This document shows positions 10,559 to 22,300 of a stretch of 64,000 nucleotides of DNA, in pieces. Positions within the stretch are counted from its first letter, which is position 1. Each line of letters begins with the position of its first letter. This DNA comes from Tritrichomonas musculus (lineage: Eukaryota > Parabasalia > Tritrichomonadida > Tritrichomonadidae): positions 248,001-312,000 of the forward strand of contig JAPFFF010000073.1 in assembly GCA_039105265.1 (NCBI GenBank), given 5' to 3'. The translations under genes and the position numbers were made by a program. The notes below the pieces were generated by a model. That model saw only the letters and a program-made list of their open reading frames with translations. It was not told where the DNA came from and ran no database searches.

Positions 10559-11656
10559 ATGTCAAGGGTTAAGTTCAATACCATTGATGAAGTCTATGCT
10601 AAGTACCCCACCAAGTCCCTACCTAAATTCAAACGCATAGCCAATCGTTATGGTTTCACTGATGATGAAGCTAAACACTATCTCAACACAATGGTTGTAC
10701 ACGATCAACACAAGCCCAAACCTAAGTTCATGCATATATATTCGAAGCTACCACATGCATTTCAAATGGACACGTTCATTGATCATAAAGCAGCAGGTCA
10801 ACCTAACTACTTAATACTAATCAACATCAACACACGTAAAGCATATGCTTATATGATACACGGCAAGGGTGCTAATGAAATACACAGAGCACTTAATGAG
10901 TTCATCAAAGTTGAACCTCAATGCAAAGCCATTATGTCAGATGAGGATGCTGCTTATTTATCAAACACAGTGCTTGACTTCATGCAACAACATAATATCA
11001 TATACACAACCACAACCGATAACGATCATAACAAGCTTGGCATTATCAACCGCTTCATGAGAACAATACGTGATATGCGATTCAATCAACCAAAGCTAAA
11101 CGTACTACAGATAGTTGACTCATACAATGACATGCCACATGGTTCACTACATAACAAGTCACCCAATGATATCACTCAAGATGATGAGTTAACATACATA
11201 CATGAGATGGAACATCAAGTTAATCCATATGATTTCAAACCAGGTGACAGAGTTAGGATAGTGTTTGATGCAAATCCATTCGTTAAACATCGTTCGAACC
11301 TATCTAAAGTTGCATACATAGTTGATTCTAATGATGGTAACCAATTCTTGATACGATCTACAGATGGATCTGTCAATACAATGCCAGGTTACAAACTCGT
11401 TAAAGCAAATAGCAACATTCCATTAGCAACCACACTTGATGATGGCAAACGTGGTGTGGTTAAATCAATCACATCATATAACAAATCAAAAGACACATAC
11501 AATATCATATATGATCTAGGCAATGGTTCAACAATGAAAGACACTATCCCATCTAAGAACATGCGTGAAGGTCACCCAACTAAGCTCTCAACAATGGAAC
11601 GACAGTACTGGCTTAAACGAAAGACCATACCAGATCACATTAAGAAGTTCATCTAA
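10559..11656 (+). CDS. Polinton integrase (retroviral-type, DDE superfamily)
   Basis: A 365-residue protein. Residues about 1-60 form a helical N-terminal domain. About 65-175 carry the RNase H-fold integrase core, starting FQMDTFIDHKAAGQPNYLIL and including IMSDEDAAYLS and the HNKLGIINRFMRTIRD helix. About 215-280 contain the PYDFKPGDRVRIV SH3-like C-terminal domain, followed by a second small beta-barrel-like tail. This order is standard for Polinton integrases, which join the linear element to host DNA with a 5-6 bp duplication, as seen here. The start codon sits in ATCAAATG. The stop codon is separated from the ATPase start by six bases, so the two genes are closely coupled in position. 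Such integrases act in the nucleus on the terminal repeats. Confidence 0.9.
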   Translation: MSRVKFNTIDEVYAKYPTKSLPKFKRIANRYGFTDDEAKHYLNTMVVHDQHKPKPKFMHIYSKLPHAFQMDTFIDHKAAGQPNYLILININTRKAYAYMIHGKGANEIHRALNEFIKVEPQCKAIMSDEDAAYLSNTVLDFMQQHNIIYTTTTDNDHNKLGIINRFMRTIRDMRFNQPKLNVLQIVDSYNDMPHGSLHNKSPNDITQDDELTYIHEMEHQVNPYDFKPGDRVRIVFDANPFVKHRSNLSKVAYIVDSNDGNQFLIRSTDGSVNTMPGYKLVKANSNIPLATTLDDGKRGVVKSITSYNKSKDTYNIIYDLGNGSTMKDTIPSKNMREGHPTKLSTMERQYWLKRKTIPDHIKKFI

Positions 11657-11662
11657 TATCAA

Positions 11663-12526
11663 ATGAGTCAACATAAAAACGTTATGAATGAAGTTAAACA
11701 TCTTATTCAAGAGTCATTACATAAAAACCAGCGTGATATTGAGATGGCATTGATTAAACCACTAAGTGAAGAGTATCCATTCTCATCAAATGGTATCTAC
11801 TTTTTAATTGGTAAGATGGGCGCTGGTAAATCATTCTGGATATGGTCACACATCATGATAACAGAACGGCTATTTACTAAGCCATACTATAGTAAGATCA
11901 TCTTCTGTTCAACGTCAGGTAAACTTGATAAGACAGCTGAAGTACTATCTAAAAATGTTAAGACACCCATTCAATACATTAAAGAAGAACAACTATTGCC
12001 ATATCTCAGGCGTCATCTCAAACGTAAGCTTAAGTACTATGCTATGGTTAAACATGTGTTATCAACAATGGTTGAGACTAATGAAGAGATGGCAAGAATC
12101 ATTAACAAGCATTCATTGTTTGAGATTGAAGATAGGATTACATACATAGCAAATAAGCTAGTTAAATATCAAACAGCTTCATACCCATACAACACATTGC
12201 TCGTACTAGATGATGCAGCTGGATCACCACTACTTAAGAATGGCAACAGTGAACTATGTCGTTTACTCACTAAAACACGTCACTACAATTTAACCTGTAT
12301 CATAGCAGTGCAAACACTTCGATTCGTTCATCTCAACGTTAAACGTTTAGCTACTGACATCATATGCTATAGTGGCTTCAGTAAAGAGGATTTCACATCA
12401 ATGCTACAGCAAACACCTAACAATCTTGACATTAAATCAACCACAGCTGAATACCTCAATCATAAAGGTCAACATGATAAATTCATAATCAATATAACAG
12501 CGAATCAATCACACTTTGAAGTTTAA
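11663..12526 (+). CDS. Polinton genome-packaging ATPase (FtsK/HerA type)
   Basis: A 287-residue P-loop ATPase. Walker A is GKMGAGKS at residues 50-57, Walker B is LLVLDD at 179-184, and a sensor-like TCIIAVQT lies at 211-218. This is the arrangement of the A32-like packaging ATPases of Polintons, virophages and large DNA viruses, which drive DNA into preformed capsids. The start is in ATCAAATG, six bases after the integrase gene. Its presence next to capsid genes supports the view that the element can, or recently could, form particles. Length is typical for the family. Confidence 0.92.
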   Translation: MSQHKNVMNEVKHLIQESLHKNQRDIEMALIKPLSEEYPFSSNGIYFLIGKMGAGKSFWIWSHIMITERLFTKPYYSKIIFCSTSGKLDKTAEVLSKNVKTPIQYIKEEQLLPYLRRHLKRKLKYYAMVKHVLSTMVETNEEMARIINKHSLFEIEDRITYIANKLVKYQTASYPYNTLLVLDDAAGSPLLKNGNSELCRLLTKTRHYNLTCIIAVQTLRFVHLNVKRLATDIICYSGFSKEDFTSMLQQTPNNLDIKSTTAEYLNHKGQHDKFIINITANQSHFEV

Positions 12527-12538
12527 CGAATTACAAAC

Positions 12539-12976
12539 ATGGGATTCAAACGTTTCATTACCAGTGGATGGAACAGGTTAAAAAGTGATATTCATCAAGG
12601 ATTGATTAGTGCAAAGAATGCAGCTCACCACATATGGAGTGCTACTAAGAAAGGATTGATTGGTGCAAAGAACTATGCTATGAACAATCCTAAAGCTGTA
12701 GGTATGGCATTACATGCATTGACACCATTCGCATCAGCATTCAACCCAGCATTAGGTGCGTTAACAGCAACAGGTGCAAACATATTCAGTCACATGCCAA
12801 AAGGAAATGTCACAAATAAGCTTGAGAAAATCAGTGAGCAATTTGCAAGAGGTGCATTAAAACCTAATGTAACAACCCTCACTACAGGTGGTTCATCATC
12901 AGCACAAGCTGCAGTTGATTCACGACGAGCTACATCACATAAACCATATAAGTGGGTGCCGTTTAGAGGTATTTAA
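12539..12976 (+). CDS. small Polinton protein with hydrophobic Ala/Gly-rich centre
   Basis: A 145-residue basic protein. The N-terminal 50 residues contain two related helices (LISAKNAAHHIWSATKKG and LIGAKNYAMNNPKAVG), suggesting a short internal repeat. Residues about 50-85 are Ala/Leu/Gly-rich and could be membrane-active. The C-terminus is Ser/Thr-rich and basic. Position between the ATPase and capsid genes suggests a virion component, by analogy with small membrane-active or core proteins of adenovirus-like particles. I do not recognise the family. The ATG is preceded by ACAAAC rather than the common TTCAA context. Confidence 0.75.
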   Translation: MGFKRFITSGWNRLKSDIHQGLISAKNAAHHIWSATKKGLIGAKNYAMNNPKAVGMALHALTPFASAFNPALGALTATGANIFSHMPKGNVTNKLEKISEQFARGALKPNVTTLTTGGSSSAQAAVDSRRATSHKPYKWVPFRGI

Positions 12977-12986
12977 CGATGTACAA

Positions 12987-13202
12987 ATGAGTTTCAACAA
13001 ACGAACTAACGCTTATCAATCAAGTGAATCAGTTATCATATCTGGTCCTGGTACTATGTACAATGAAGTAACTAGACCTAGATCAAACACCAAACAATAT
13101 AATGCTAACACTAACACACATGATGTAACTGTACCATATATAAAGTCAAGTAATAGTCGCAAAACAAAGTCAAGTAATAAACACAAATCATCACGTAAGT
13201 AA
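12987..13202 (+). CDS. small basic Polinton protein (71 aa)
   Basis: Begins MSFNKRTNAYQSSES at an ATG in TACAAATG, ten bases after the previous stop. The C-terminal 25 residues are strongly basic and serine-rich (SSNSRKTKSSNKHKSSRK). A DNA-condensing virion protein would fit, but there is no recognised homologue. The frame stays open further upstream across the previous gene, which I take to be chance. Confidence 0.6.
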   Translation: MSFNKRTNAYQSSESVIISGPGTMYNEVTRPRSNTKQYNANTNTHDVTVPYIKSSNSRKTKSSNKHKSSRK

Positions 13203-13210
13203 ACAATATT

Positions 13211-13238
13211 GACTTTTTATTTTTGTGTATTTCAAATG
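13211..13238 (+). promoter_or_regulatory. T-run plus TTCAAATG start module
   Basis: T-rich stretch (CTTTTTATTTTTGTG) followed within ten bases by TTCAAATG at the start of the next gene. Similar modules precede other rightward Polinton genes, suggesting a compact core promoter with an extremely short leader. Confidence 0.4.
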
Positions 13239-13865
13239 TCCAAATATGTTACTGGCATGAAGCGTAATCAGATCATTCAACGTTGGTTGCAAGGTATTGA
13301 TGATGAACAGTATGAAGTGTTCCCTACTAAGAAAGAGGGTAAGTATATTGTTAAGCTAAGAACACAACCACTTATTCATAGAGATAAATCAGCAGACAAC
13401 TTAAATGAAATGGTTGAATCAACTAATGATACTGCTGCAACAAGTGATAGCACCAATGATGAACCATCATCACAACAAGAGGAATCACAACTCACGCCAA
13501 AGCGTCAAACCAACAGAGTTAGTCAACGTATAACACAACGAACAATGTCAACACCAACACAGCAAGTTGCATCACATGATTCAACCATTAACTTAGAGAT
13601 ACTTGAACAGCTACGTTCATTAGGTGAAGAGCTACGTAATGATAGAGTCAAGCGTGAACAAAAACAATACATTAAACATGTTGTTAATAAAGAACTATCT
13701 AAGCCACGCATAAGAAGTAAGTATGTACCTGATCTAATACCAACAGAAGAGCCAACACAACAACCTAATGAATCAACACCAATTGAACCACCATCAAGTG
13801 AGCCCATTTATGAACCACCAACTATCATTGAACAACCAACATTCAGATCACGAATCAGACGTTGA
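13236..13865 (+). CDS. Polinton protein with disordered Gln/Pro/Thr-rich regions (209 aa)
   Basis: Starts MSKYVTGMKRNQIIQRWLQG at an ATG in TTCAAATG; the frame is open a little further upstream without an ATG. Residues 1-45 look folded (helix then strands). About 50-110 are Ser/Thr/Gln-rich and probably disordered. About 115-160 form a charged helix likely to be a coiled coil (LEILEQLRSLGEELRNDRVK). The tail is Pro/Glu/Thr-rich and ends RSRIRR. Placed directly before the major capsid gene, it could be a scaffold or capsid-associated protein. No homologue is recognised. Confidence 0.7.
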   Translation: MSKYVTGMKRNQIIQRWLQGIDDEQYEVFPTKKEGKYIVKLRTQPLIHRDKSADNLNEMVESTNDTAATSDSTNDEPSSQQEESQLTPKRQTNRVSQRITQRTMSTPTQQVASHDSTINLEILEQLRSLGEELRNDRVKREQKQYIKHVVNKELSKPRIRSKYVPDLIPTEEPTQQPNESTPIEPPSSEPIYEPPTIIEQPTFRSRIRR

Positions 13866-13886
13866 TAAAATACATATTTTTAATTC

Positions 13887-15497
13887 ATGCAAATGACGTT
13901 TAACAACGAGGTTTTACACAAGACAAGCGCTGAAGTTAACACACAGATAGCAAGCTATTTTGATGTAGTCGATAATGCAATTGCAATGTCAGACACTAAT
14001 AAGAAGTATTTCATTGATGCACAAGCTTCATACAGTCCATCTGCACCAATCCATGCAGGGTCATTCACCACATTCATCATCAGTCCAACATGTGATAACA
14101 CTGCAGATATATATAATGGTTTTATCAAAGCAAATTTAAGGATCTTTCCTGAGCTTGATCAATCAATTGAAGATTTAAATGGTGTTGGTTCACCTGATCA
14201 TAAGCATAGGTTTGATGCATTATGGGTTGGATTCAAAGATGCAATGGATGCTGTTGAAAAGTATGAGATACTTGCTAATGGCATATCAATTTACACTCAA
14301 AACTTTGCTCCAGAAGAATCATTCATCACTGCATGTGGTGCAAACGAATCAACAAAGCGTGCAGATGTTTATTCTAAGGTTCGTCACTCAGATATATTCA
14401 AGCGTAAGTTTGATTTATCACGTTGTGGTGCATTCATTCCTTGCCCTGGTGGTAGTACTGATTTAGGTGGTGAGAATGGCGTTGTCATACCAATAAAGAT
14501 TGACTTACGTAGGTTCTTACCATTAAGCAACATCAAATATCTACCTGCGTTTGCTGGTAAGCTTGAGTTGAAAATCATGTTCGGCATACAAGGTCTTGTA
14601 TATTGTCCAATTGGACCATCAATGGAGTTGCTACATAACATATCTGATCTCACTCAATATAAATTTGAACGCATTACATGTGAGTTCACTCAAATTGGTG
14701 ACTCCATCACTATGTGGGCTGATGCTGAAGGTGCAAACGCGCCATTCACACTTAAGTCTGAGACACGTAGGTTAACAGTCAAACGCAACTATGAATTCAC
14801 TGATTGTTATAGTGTCATACCTAACTTTGGCATTGACAAAGACATATATCAAGCGCTCGTTCAACGTTACACGCAACAAGAACTCATCTTTCCAACGCAG
14901 ATACTCACCTTCACAACCATGTCAAAGAAACTTAGTGCTGGCCATTGTTCAAGCACACAAACAATCACTCCACGATTTATTGATTCAATCTTCTTCCTCT
15001 TCCCATTGAAAGCAACTGATCATACCATATTTAAGAATCCACACTTCCACAACTTCCAACTACGTTGTGGTGGGTATGGTACCATACCATCAATACCATT
15101 CAGTACAGTCAGTGGTAAGGATCCAATGTTTATTGAGCTATGTCAAAATGCAATGAATGTTAATGGTGAACAAACAGGTTTTAATAAAGAGGTTGTCCAA
15201 TCATTACTTAACGATAATGAATGGGATGAATGCGATGAATTGTATAGTTATGATACCACATCATTCTTCATTGGGTTGCCAACTGAAACAGACAACACCT
15301 TCCAACAAGGTCAAACAGCTAACACGCCAATCACGTATGAAATAGTATGTGACCTTCCTAATAATTACTATACAAAGAACAATTCAACTCCACCATTAAT
15401 GGCTATATTACAAGACACAGTCATATCAATTCATGTTCAACCAAATGGTATGCCACCTGTTGTTGAGATAGGCCAGTATGATATCACAAGTAGATAA
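13887..15497 (+). CDS. Polinton major capsid protein (double jelly-roll)
   Basis: A 536-residue protein of the size and character of Polinton major capsid proteins. It is beta-rich throughout, with a hydrophobic N-terminal arm region and the typical strand-loop patterns PFTLKSETRRLTVKRNYEF in the middle and ILQDTVISIHVQPNGMPPVV near the C-terminus. The segment LRRFLPLSNIKYLPAFAG followed by KLELKIMF at about 210-230 matches the DJR pattern in which the first jelly roll ends. Such proteins form trimeric hexons of icosahedral shells. Two ATGs lie close together (13887 and 13893); the second is in GCAAATG, closer to the neighbouring start contexts, and may be the true one. Assignment rests on family pattern, position beside the ATPase and size, not on a search. 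Confidence 0.8.
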   Translation: MQMTFNNEVLHKTSAEVNTQIASYFDVVDNAIAMSDTNKKYFIDAQASYSPSAPIHAGSFTTFIISPTCDNTADIYNGFIKANLRIFPELDQSIEDLNGVGSPDHKHRFDALWVGFKDAMDAVEKYEILANGISIYTQNFAPEESFITACGANESTKRADVYSKVRHSDIFKRKFDLSRCGAFIPCPGGSTDLGGENGVVIPIKIDLRRFLPLSNIKYLPAFAGKLELKIMFGIQGLVYCPIGPSMELLHNISDLTQYKFERITCEFTQIGDSITMWADAEGANAPFTLKSETRRLTVKRNYEFTDCYSVIPNFGIDKDIYQALVQRYTQQELIFPTQILTFTTMSKKLSAGHCSSTQTITPRFIDSIFFLFPLKATDHTIFKNPHFHNFQLRCGGYGTIPSIPFSTVSGKDPMFIELCQNAMNVNGEQTGFNKEVVQSLLNDNEWDECDELYSYDTTSFFIGLPTETDNTFQQGQTANTPITYEIVCDLPNNYYTKNNSTPPLMAILQDTVISIHVQPNGMPPVVEIGQYDITSR

Positions 15498-15572
15498 ATG
15501 AATCAACTAAATTACATCATCACAACTAACTTCAATAAGTATTAACATTAATCACTGTTTGTTTTTATTCAA
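15498..15572 (+). promoter_or_regulatory. leader region with T-run before the 62-aa gene
   Basis: Contains GTTTGTTTTTATTCAAATG ending at 15575, the same T-run plus TTCAAATG arrangement as at 13211-13238 and 15841-15860. Confidence 0.35.
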
Positions 15573-15761
15573 ATGTCATCACGAAACGTTCAAATCATGA
15601 GCCATCGCCAGTGTATAACACCTAACCCACCTGTGACAAAGCCTGTATTCAAACATCCACCTACACATATCAAAGAGAACCTATCAGCAGTTGATGGGAA
15701 AGCTAATAAGGTTAATGCAAAGCAATTGATATTGTATAAAGATGATGTTAACTCATATTAA
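15573..15761 (+). CDS. small Polinton protein (62 aa)
   Basis: A short basic protein beginning MSSRNVQIMSHRQCITPNPP. It is supported mainly by its start context (T-run then TTCAAATG) and by lying in the rightward block between the capsid gene and another gene with the same context. It has no signal peptide or membrane segment. Function unknown. Confidence 0.55.
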   Translation: MSSRNVQIMSHRQCITPNPPVTKPVFKHPPTHIKENLSAVDGKANKVNAKQLILYKDDVNSY

Positions 15762-15840
15762 ATGTATCACTTAAGTTACAACTTAACATACAACATAACG
15801 TATCAACTTAATGCATCAACATAAGTGGGTGTGTAAAAAT

Positions 15841-15860
15841 GTTTTTGTTTAATTCAAATG
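15841..15860 (+). promoter_or_regulatory. T-run plus TTCAAATG start module
   Basis: GTTTTTGTTTAATTCAAATG directly overlaps the start codon of the 173-residue gene. See 13211-13238 for the shared pattern. Confidence 0.4.
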
Positions 15861-16379
15861 ATTAAGAAGCGACCATTAAACACTGGCGTAAATGCCAACG
15901 TCAGTCTTGAGCCAGCAGCTGCAGCACAATCAAACAACAATATTAACAACAACATATTCATCAACAAGCGTGATGATGGTAAAGAAGATATCGTTATCAC
16001 ACGTGATGTTCAACTTGATACACCACATGATAGCATTGATGTTGATGTTAAGGTACTCATACTTGAAACGTATGCTAAGATACTACTTGACAATGACAAA
16101 GCATTGATCAGCAATCTCATCAGCAAGCGCACTATCATCGTACCACAGCAAGCATTAGCAGCAATCATCAAGGCAGTCACTCATGGTGAGGTTGAGATAT
16201 ACGTCGATGACAACCCTGGTTGTTGTGTAGGTAAAGCATCACCCATTCAAAAGGTAGACGCCATTAAGATAATCAAAGATAATGGTGAGATTGTCACTGA
16301 CTTCAAACAGGTCTACAATAAAGAGTTCAATGATCTTGTTAATGTTTATCACTTATGTTTGAAGTATGTTGTTGTATAA
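15858..16379 (+). CDS. Polinton protein of unknown function (173 aa)
   Basis: Last gene of the rightward block, converging with the fibre-like gene (stops 17 bases apart). The N-terminal 35 residues are Ala/Asn-rich and probably disordered. The remainder looks like a compact alpha/beta domain with strands DIVITRDVQLD and VEIYVDD and helices around 65-105. A Cys-Cys pair (NPGCCVGKASP) lies near residue 125. No family is recognised. Start is in TTCAAATG. Confidence 0.7.
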   Translation: MIKKRPLNTGVNANVSLEPAAAAQSNNNINNNIFINKRDDGKEDIVITRDVQLDTPHDSIDVDVKVLILETYAKILLDNDKALISNLISKRTIIVPQQALAAIIKAVTHGEVEIYVDDNPGCCVGKASPIQKVDAIKIIKDNGEIVTDFKQVYNKEFNDLVNVYHLCLKYVVV

Positions 16380-16396
16380 AAACATATGAGTTATTT

Positions 16397-19300
16397 TTAC
16401 GTCGATTCCAATGCAGCTAATCGTGTTTCTAACGCTGTGATGTAACTCCATAGTTGTTCGATTTGACTATTCAACGCCAACGAATCATGATGATCACCGG
16501 TATCAGCACGTAAGTTTCTATATTCTGATGGGTTCAAACCTTTATGTTTCACGAAACCTTTGATAGTGAACTCACCAGTAGTGCTATTCCAGTTTATCGT
16601 GTAGTCTTGATATCTAATTACAGCATCAGTTCCATTCACGTTGTAAATCATTGTATGCGTATCACTGGTAGTAGAATTGGTTTTGAATATGAAGTCAAGA
16701 TGTTCAGTACCATCATCAAATATAGCATCGACTACAATATGTGCACCTTCAATGAAAGGGAGAATCGATGGCAATTTTAAAGTTCCAGTAACACCTATCG
16801 TCAATGATGTCTTATCAGTAGAACAATATGATAGATCGTCATATGCTCTGACATTGCTAACATCAATGTTTGGTAACTCACTCTTCAATGCATATCCATC
16901 GAGATCACCCATAGTAGCATAATCATCTGGCATATCACTCTTCAACATGTACTCATTCAATGTTGATGTCAACTGTGATGTCGTAACATGATTAGTTGGT
17001 AATTCATTTGACTTGACATACGACTTCAATGTATTCACTAAGCTAGTCGTTGATACATAATCCGTTGGTAACTCACTCTTCAATGCATATCCATCCAACT
17101 GATCAACAACGACGTAATCATCTGGCATATCACTCTTCAACATATACTCATTCAATGTTGATGTCAACTGTGATGTCGTAACATGATTGGTTGGTAACTC
17201 ACTCTTCAACGCATATCCATCGAGATCACCCATAGTAGCATAATCATCTGGCATATCACTCTTCAACATGTACTCATTCAATGTTGATGTCAACTGTGAT
17301 GTCGTAACATGATTGGTTGGTATCTCACTCTTCAACGCATATTTGATATCAGATTCATTCTTAACTGTATCCAACGCTGTGTTAACTTCATCTACAGTCG
17401 GAAACTCATTCAGTGTAGTAGCCAATGACTTATCATTCTGTTCGAGTTGATCATGTAATGAATCTATCTTCTTCTGTAATGCGTCAATGTCACATGTATA
17501 TGCTAAATCATTCGTTGTGAATGTCAATTGTCTAACCGATGTGTTTTCTTTAACAGTTATGCTTGTGACCTGTACATTGTGTGGGTTGTTAATCGTAATG
17601 ATGTTGCCACTCATCGTTGCCGCTGGAAATGTATCTGTACCATTGAACTCAGCTATTGCATCATCCACAATGTTGATTGTAACATATTGTTCATCATAGT
17701 CAATGTCATTGAACTCGCTAATCGTTCTAACCATGAGTTTGACTTTAAGTACACCACTTGTGATTGTGTCTTCAGCTATGAGTTGAATCGTTTTACCATC
17801 AACCTTACCAACAACATCGATGGTATCATTACGTGCTAACTCATTCTTGTTAACATATCCATCCATCTGTACAGATACATCACTGATTGCATTTGCCAGT
17901 GCTTTGATGGTAGGCTTGAGTGTATGTCTGAATCGTTTACACATGTCCATTGTTGATGTCAATGTCATTGCCACTTTAGATGGATCATCGAGTTCATCAC
18001 TGAAGTTCATCTCTGTTACTGGTATGTATTCTTCATCACACCATTGAGCTATTCTACTTAACGCTTCATCTTGAGTGACAGCTTGAGGTGTAATATTAAG
18101 AGCTTCATCTTGAGTGACAGCTTGAGTTACACTTAACGTTGCTGCGGCCGACATTGTCGAACGTCCACCAACTAAATCACCAAAGAATATGTCAGCGCCA
18201 ATATCAGGTAGTTCATCAGTCAGCTTACCTAACATGTCATCCAATACATCAGCGCCAACATCACTAGCTTTAGTTATGGTGTTGACTAACTCACGACCAC
18301 CTGACATGACAGCTGAACCAACACCCTTCGTTGCGAATGATAATGCTTTACCAGCAACACCTATGCCAGTTGCACCTAACACACAGCCAACAGCACCTAA
18401 CGCAATACCAACATTAGCTTTCATATCAATCTTATCAACTTCCTTCTCAAGGTATTTAGTCTTAGCTTGTTGGTCAGTCATCTGCGAGCCAAGTGCATCA
18501 ACCTTAGATTGCACCTCCTTAACATCATACGATACTACATCAACGTTGTTAGTGACGAGATTCAAGTCAGATCTCATTGTAGTGATATTGTCTGCTGTAA
18601 TGATCTTCGATGATGTAATGTTGAAGTCAGTGTAGAGTGTTGTAGCTGAGTTTGGATTAGGTGACACTTCATAGAACTGTTGCTTGATGATGTATTCGAA
18701 TGCATTTGTAGTTGCATCCCAATTAACTTCATCAATAGGATCAGTATAATCATGACGAAGGTATAATGCAATATCACGTGATGTTAAGCCATCATCATTG
18801 CTGGTTTGAGTCGGCGTCTTACTCCATACATATGCCACTCTTTCGACTGTATCAAGTGCTCCACTTAAATCAACGTATCCTCTATCATATACATCATTTT
18901 TATTATGAACTTCACCGACTGTGAATGATAACCTCATGGTATGCTCTTGATGTGGCAACGTCAAGTCAAGGTATAGTAATTCAATGTCGCTTACTTTGAG
19001 TGTCGATGTTGAGTAATTATTATATGTACAACTCATTGCAACCAAATCATAACCATCCATCGTTGCACCATTGAGTATAAATGAATAGCCTATGCTGAGT
19101 TCATACTCAGATGCATTAACCAATCTACCATCATGCAACTTGATCAGGACTTCATACTTGCCATCGTTACTGCATGTGTTGAGTAGTGAATATGCTAAGC
19201 CATGTGCTTTGTCTTCAGGTATTGCTCTGTAATTCAACGTATCATGCTTGACTGCAACCATACAACCAGTTGAACCATAGTTATCTTCTTTAGGATCACG

Positions 19301-22300
19301 TGTTTTACACTTGCTGATGACCTTGCTTTGGAACCTACCTTGAATACTGTCACCAACCCACTTGTTACCATCCCATGTCAATGCCCATGTGTTGCCAAAG
19401 CAGTACTCACTAAATTTGAATGTTAAGTTGGTTGGTATGTCATACGTTGATGGTATCTTATACACCATTCGATAGCACTCACATTCATACTCAAGTTGTT
19501 CATTACCAAACATGTCAGTGTATTTAACATGTTCATCATAGTCAATCATTGATGGTCGATAGAAGTAATACACATCTGATCGTTGTAACTTCAATGCATT
19601 AGTTGCATCTATGATGTCACACTTGATGGTTGGCTTGCATGATACCAATGCATCCGTAGAGAGTAGGTTGTGAATCACTATGTCACCATTCAAGAAGCGT
19701 ATGTATGGTTCAATGTTGAAGTCAGTTGCAAACATTATCTCAGGATCATCTCGTTTACGTGTTGAGTATGTGCAACAATCACGTGCTACGTTGTGTGTCA
19801 ACTCTGGGCAGATGAACTTACCATCTTTAGCTGATATGATGAAGTCATTTAAGATGTTGCCTTGCCAATCGAATAATAATATGTTGCGCAAGTGAATCTT
19901 AAACACATCAACTGATGTTGAAGCAGTGAGTTTGTTTTTGAGTGCAGTTGGTAATGTTATCTTCATGATTATGACTGGATCATTAACTGGATCATCAACA
20001 CCTGATTCACTGCTAACAGTTGGTGTGTATACGGTTATGTCATCATGCTTGACGTAGTAATCAGGATAACCTTCAACTGCATCAAACTCACCTGAACTTG
20101 GTAGCTCACCTGATGATTTACTTTCAACATCTTTGATCTTATACGCGAGCAATGCAAGTGGACCTTTGATGGTATCTCTGAATGCTTTACATATGTTTAC
20201 ACATGAGTTTAATGAGATTGCCTCATTTGTATCATCAGGTAATGATATATCAATGCCATTGCTAGTGCACCACTCAATGATTGCATCAAGACCATCATCA
20301 TAAGTGGAGTATGTTGTGTTATCAACTTCGGAAAGTAATGCAAGTGTTTCTTCACCTGCTTTGTGAATCAAACGAGGGATGTATAACAACACATCAACGA
20401 TTGGAATTAATATGGATGAACCACGTCCAACGATAATACGGTTAGTTGAATTAGGATTATCTAATAACCATTCAATGTTGTTGTTGATGCGTTCTATTCG
20501 ATCAGTGATGTTTGATATGAAGCCACGTAATGTTTGACGTATTGTTTGCTGCTGTTCATCATGTTGACGTACCCATGCTATGTCACTATCAGTGAGTACG
20601 AGACTGGTATGTGGATTGGAAATGGTTATGTGATTATCATCTATTGATACTTGATTGAGATGTCTACGATCAATCACGCCAATGACGTTGTTATTATATA
20701 ATACTTCAGTGTACTCCTCATCAGCATCATTTAACGTTGGAACATGTGGTCTGAAGCGTATTGCTGGATTCTCAATGGTTAACCTACGTCGTTCATACCA
20801 AACCATCTGTTCAATGTCAGCCAACGTGAGTGTTGTATTTGGAATTGTAACTGAACCATCTGTAGTTGGTGTTAACTCATGAGTTGATACGACAACATTG
20901 TGTTCGTTAGCAACTAACTCATGTACTTCATCCTGTCCTGTTGCGTTGATATCACCTTGTTGCATACTGATGCCGTGTGAGTTGATCGTGATATTTGACT
21001 CAGGACTATGAATTGATATCTCATCACTGCTAACATCAGTACTAACTGCTATTCTTACATCAATGACTGCTTGAATGGAACCATTCATGTCCCTCACTTC
21101 AGTCCAGCTAACTCCCATCTCATTATCAACGTTGCGTGTGAATATATACTCTGGATGTGATGATTCAAATTGATACCTCTCATCTGGTTCCATGCGTTCG
21201 ATCTGAGCTGCTGTATATACCGTACCATTGTCATTGACACTCCACATTGAGTTGGTATTAACACTTCTCATTGTGCGTAAGCTTAATTGTTGTGGTGTTA
21301 ATGTGCTGCTTTCATTATCAATTCGTCTCATGTATATTATCTTATTAACACCCTTATCATTGACACGTGTTACGTATATCAATCCAAATCGATTGTCACC
21401 TACTCGTCTAACCATGATATCACCTATTTGTGGACCTTCAATTGGATCGTATGTGTTCAAATCAAGTAGTTCATCTATTGATAGGTTTGATAATGATTCG
21501 ATGGTATGATCACCGAATAATGGTTGACTAAAAGCTGATGTGTTGGTAACTGTTTCATGAGTCAATCTAACGCATGGAATATTATTTACTTCTTCATTTG
21601 TATCATCTTCATCTAACTCCATCTCATCAGTGTTAGTAATTGTATGATCGACAATGATATTGTTGTTAGTTCGTTCTCTCCATCTACGTCGCAACTCATG
21701 TATTGAATCAGTGAACGTTTGTAGTGATTGATATATAGTTCGTGTGTTATCAACTATGGTTGGTATACGATCGAATGTAAGTCCACCTGCAATTAATGTG
21801 GTAGTTGCGTTACCTATTTGAGTTAATGATTCTAATGCACTTAACACAAGTGCTGTTGCAGTTAATGATGATGTTGCTGCAGGCGTATCTGTTTGTGATG
21901 GTAGGTATCTGCTAAACTGTTGACCAAATGCATTAGCCGCATACTTGAGTAAGAACTGACCAACGATATCTATGCCTGGGAACTTGCCACCGCCGCCACC
22001 ACCACCTGAACCACCACCAGGAAAGTCAGGGAAGTGAAAGTCTTCTGTATGAGTTGTGTTTAATGCCATACTCTCACTATCAAATGAGAACTCAGATAAT
22101 GCTGTTGCAATTTTAATAGCACCTGACACAATGCTTAATACATTCTTAGTTATAGTTATATATTTTTGAAGGTCATTGACATAGTTATTGTATTTAGCTT
22201 GTAACCTCATCTGTTCTTGAATAGAATTGATGATTGCTTTCAAGATAGCGTAGTCATATGACAACACATCAAGTGTACCACCAACAACGTTAAGATCACG

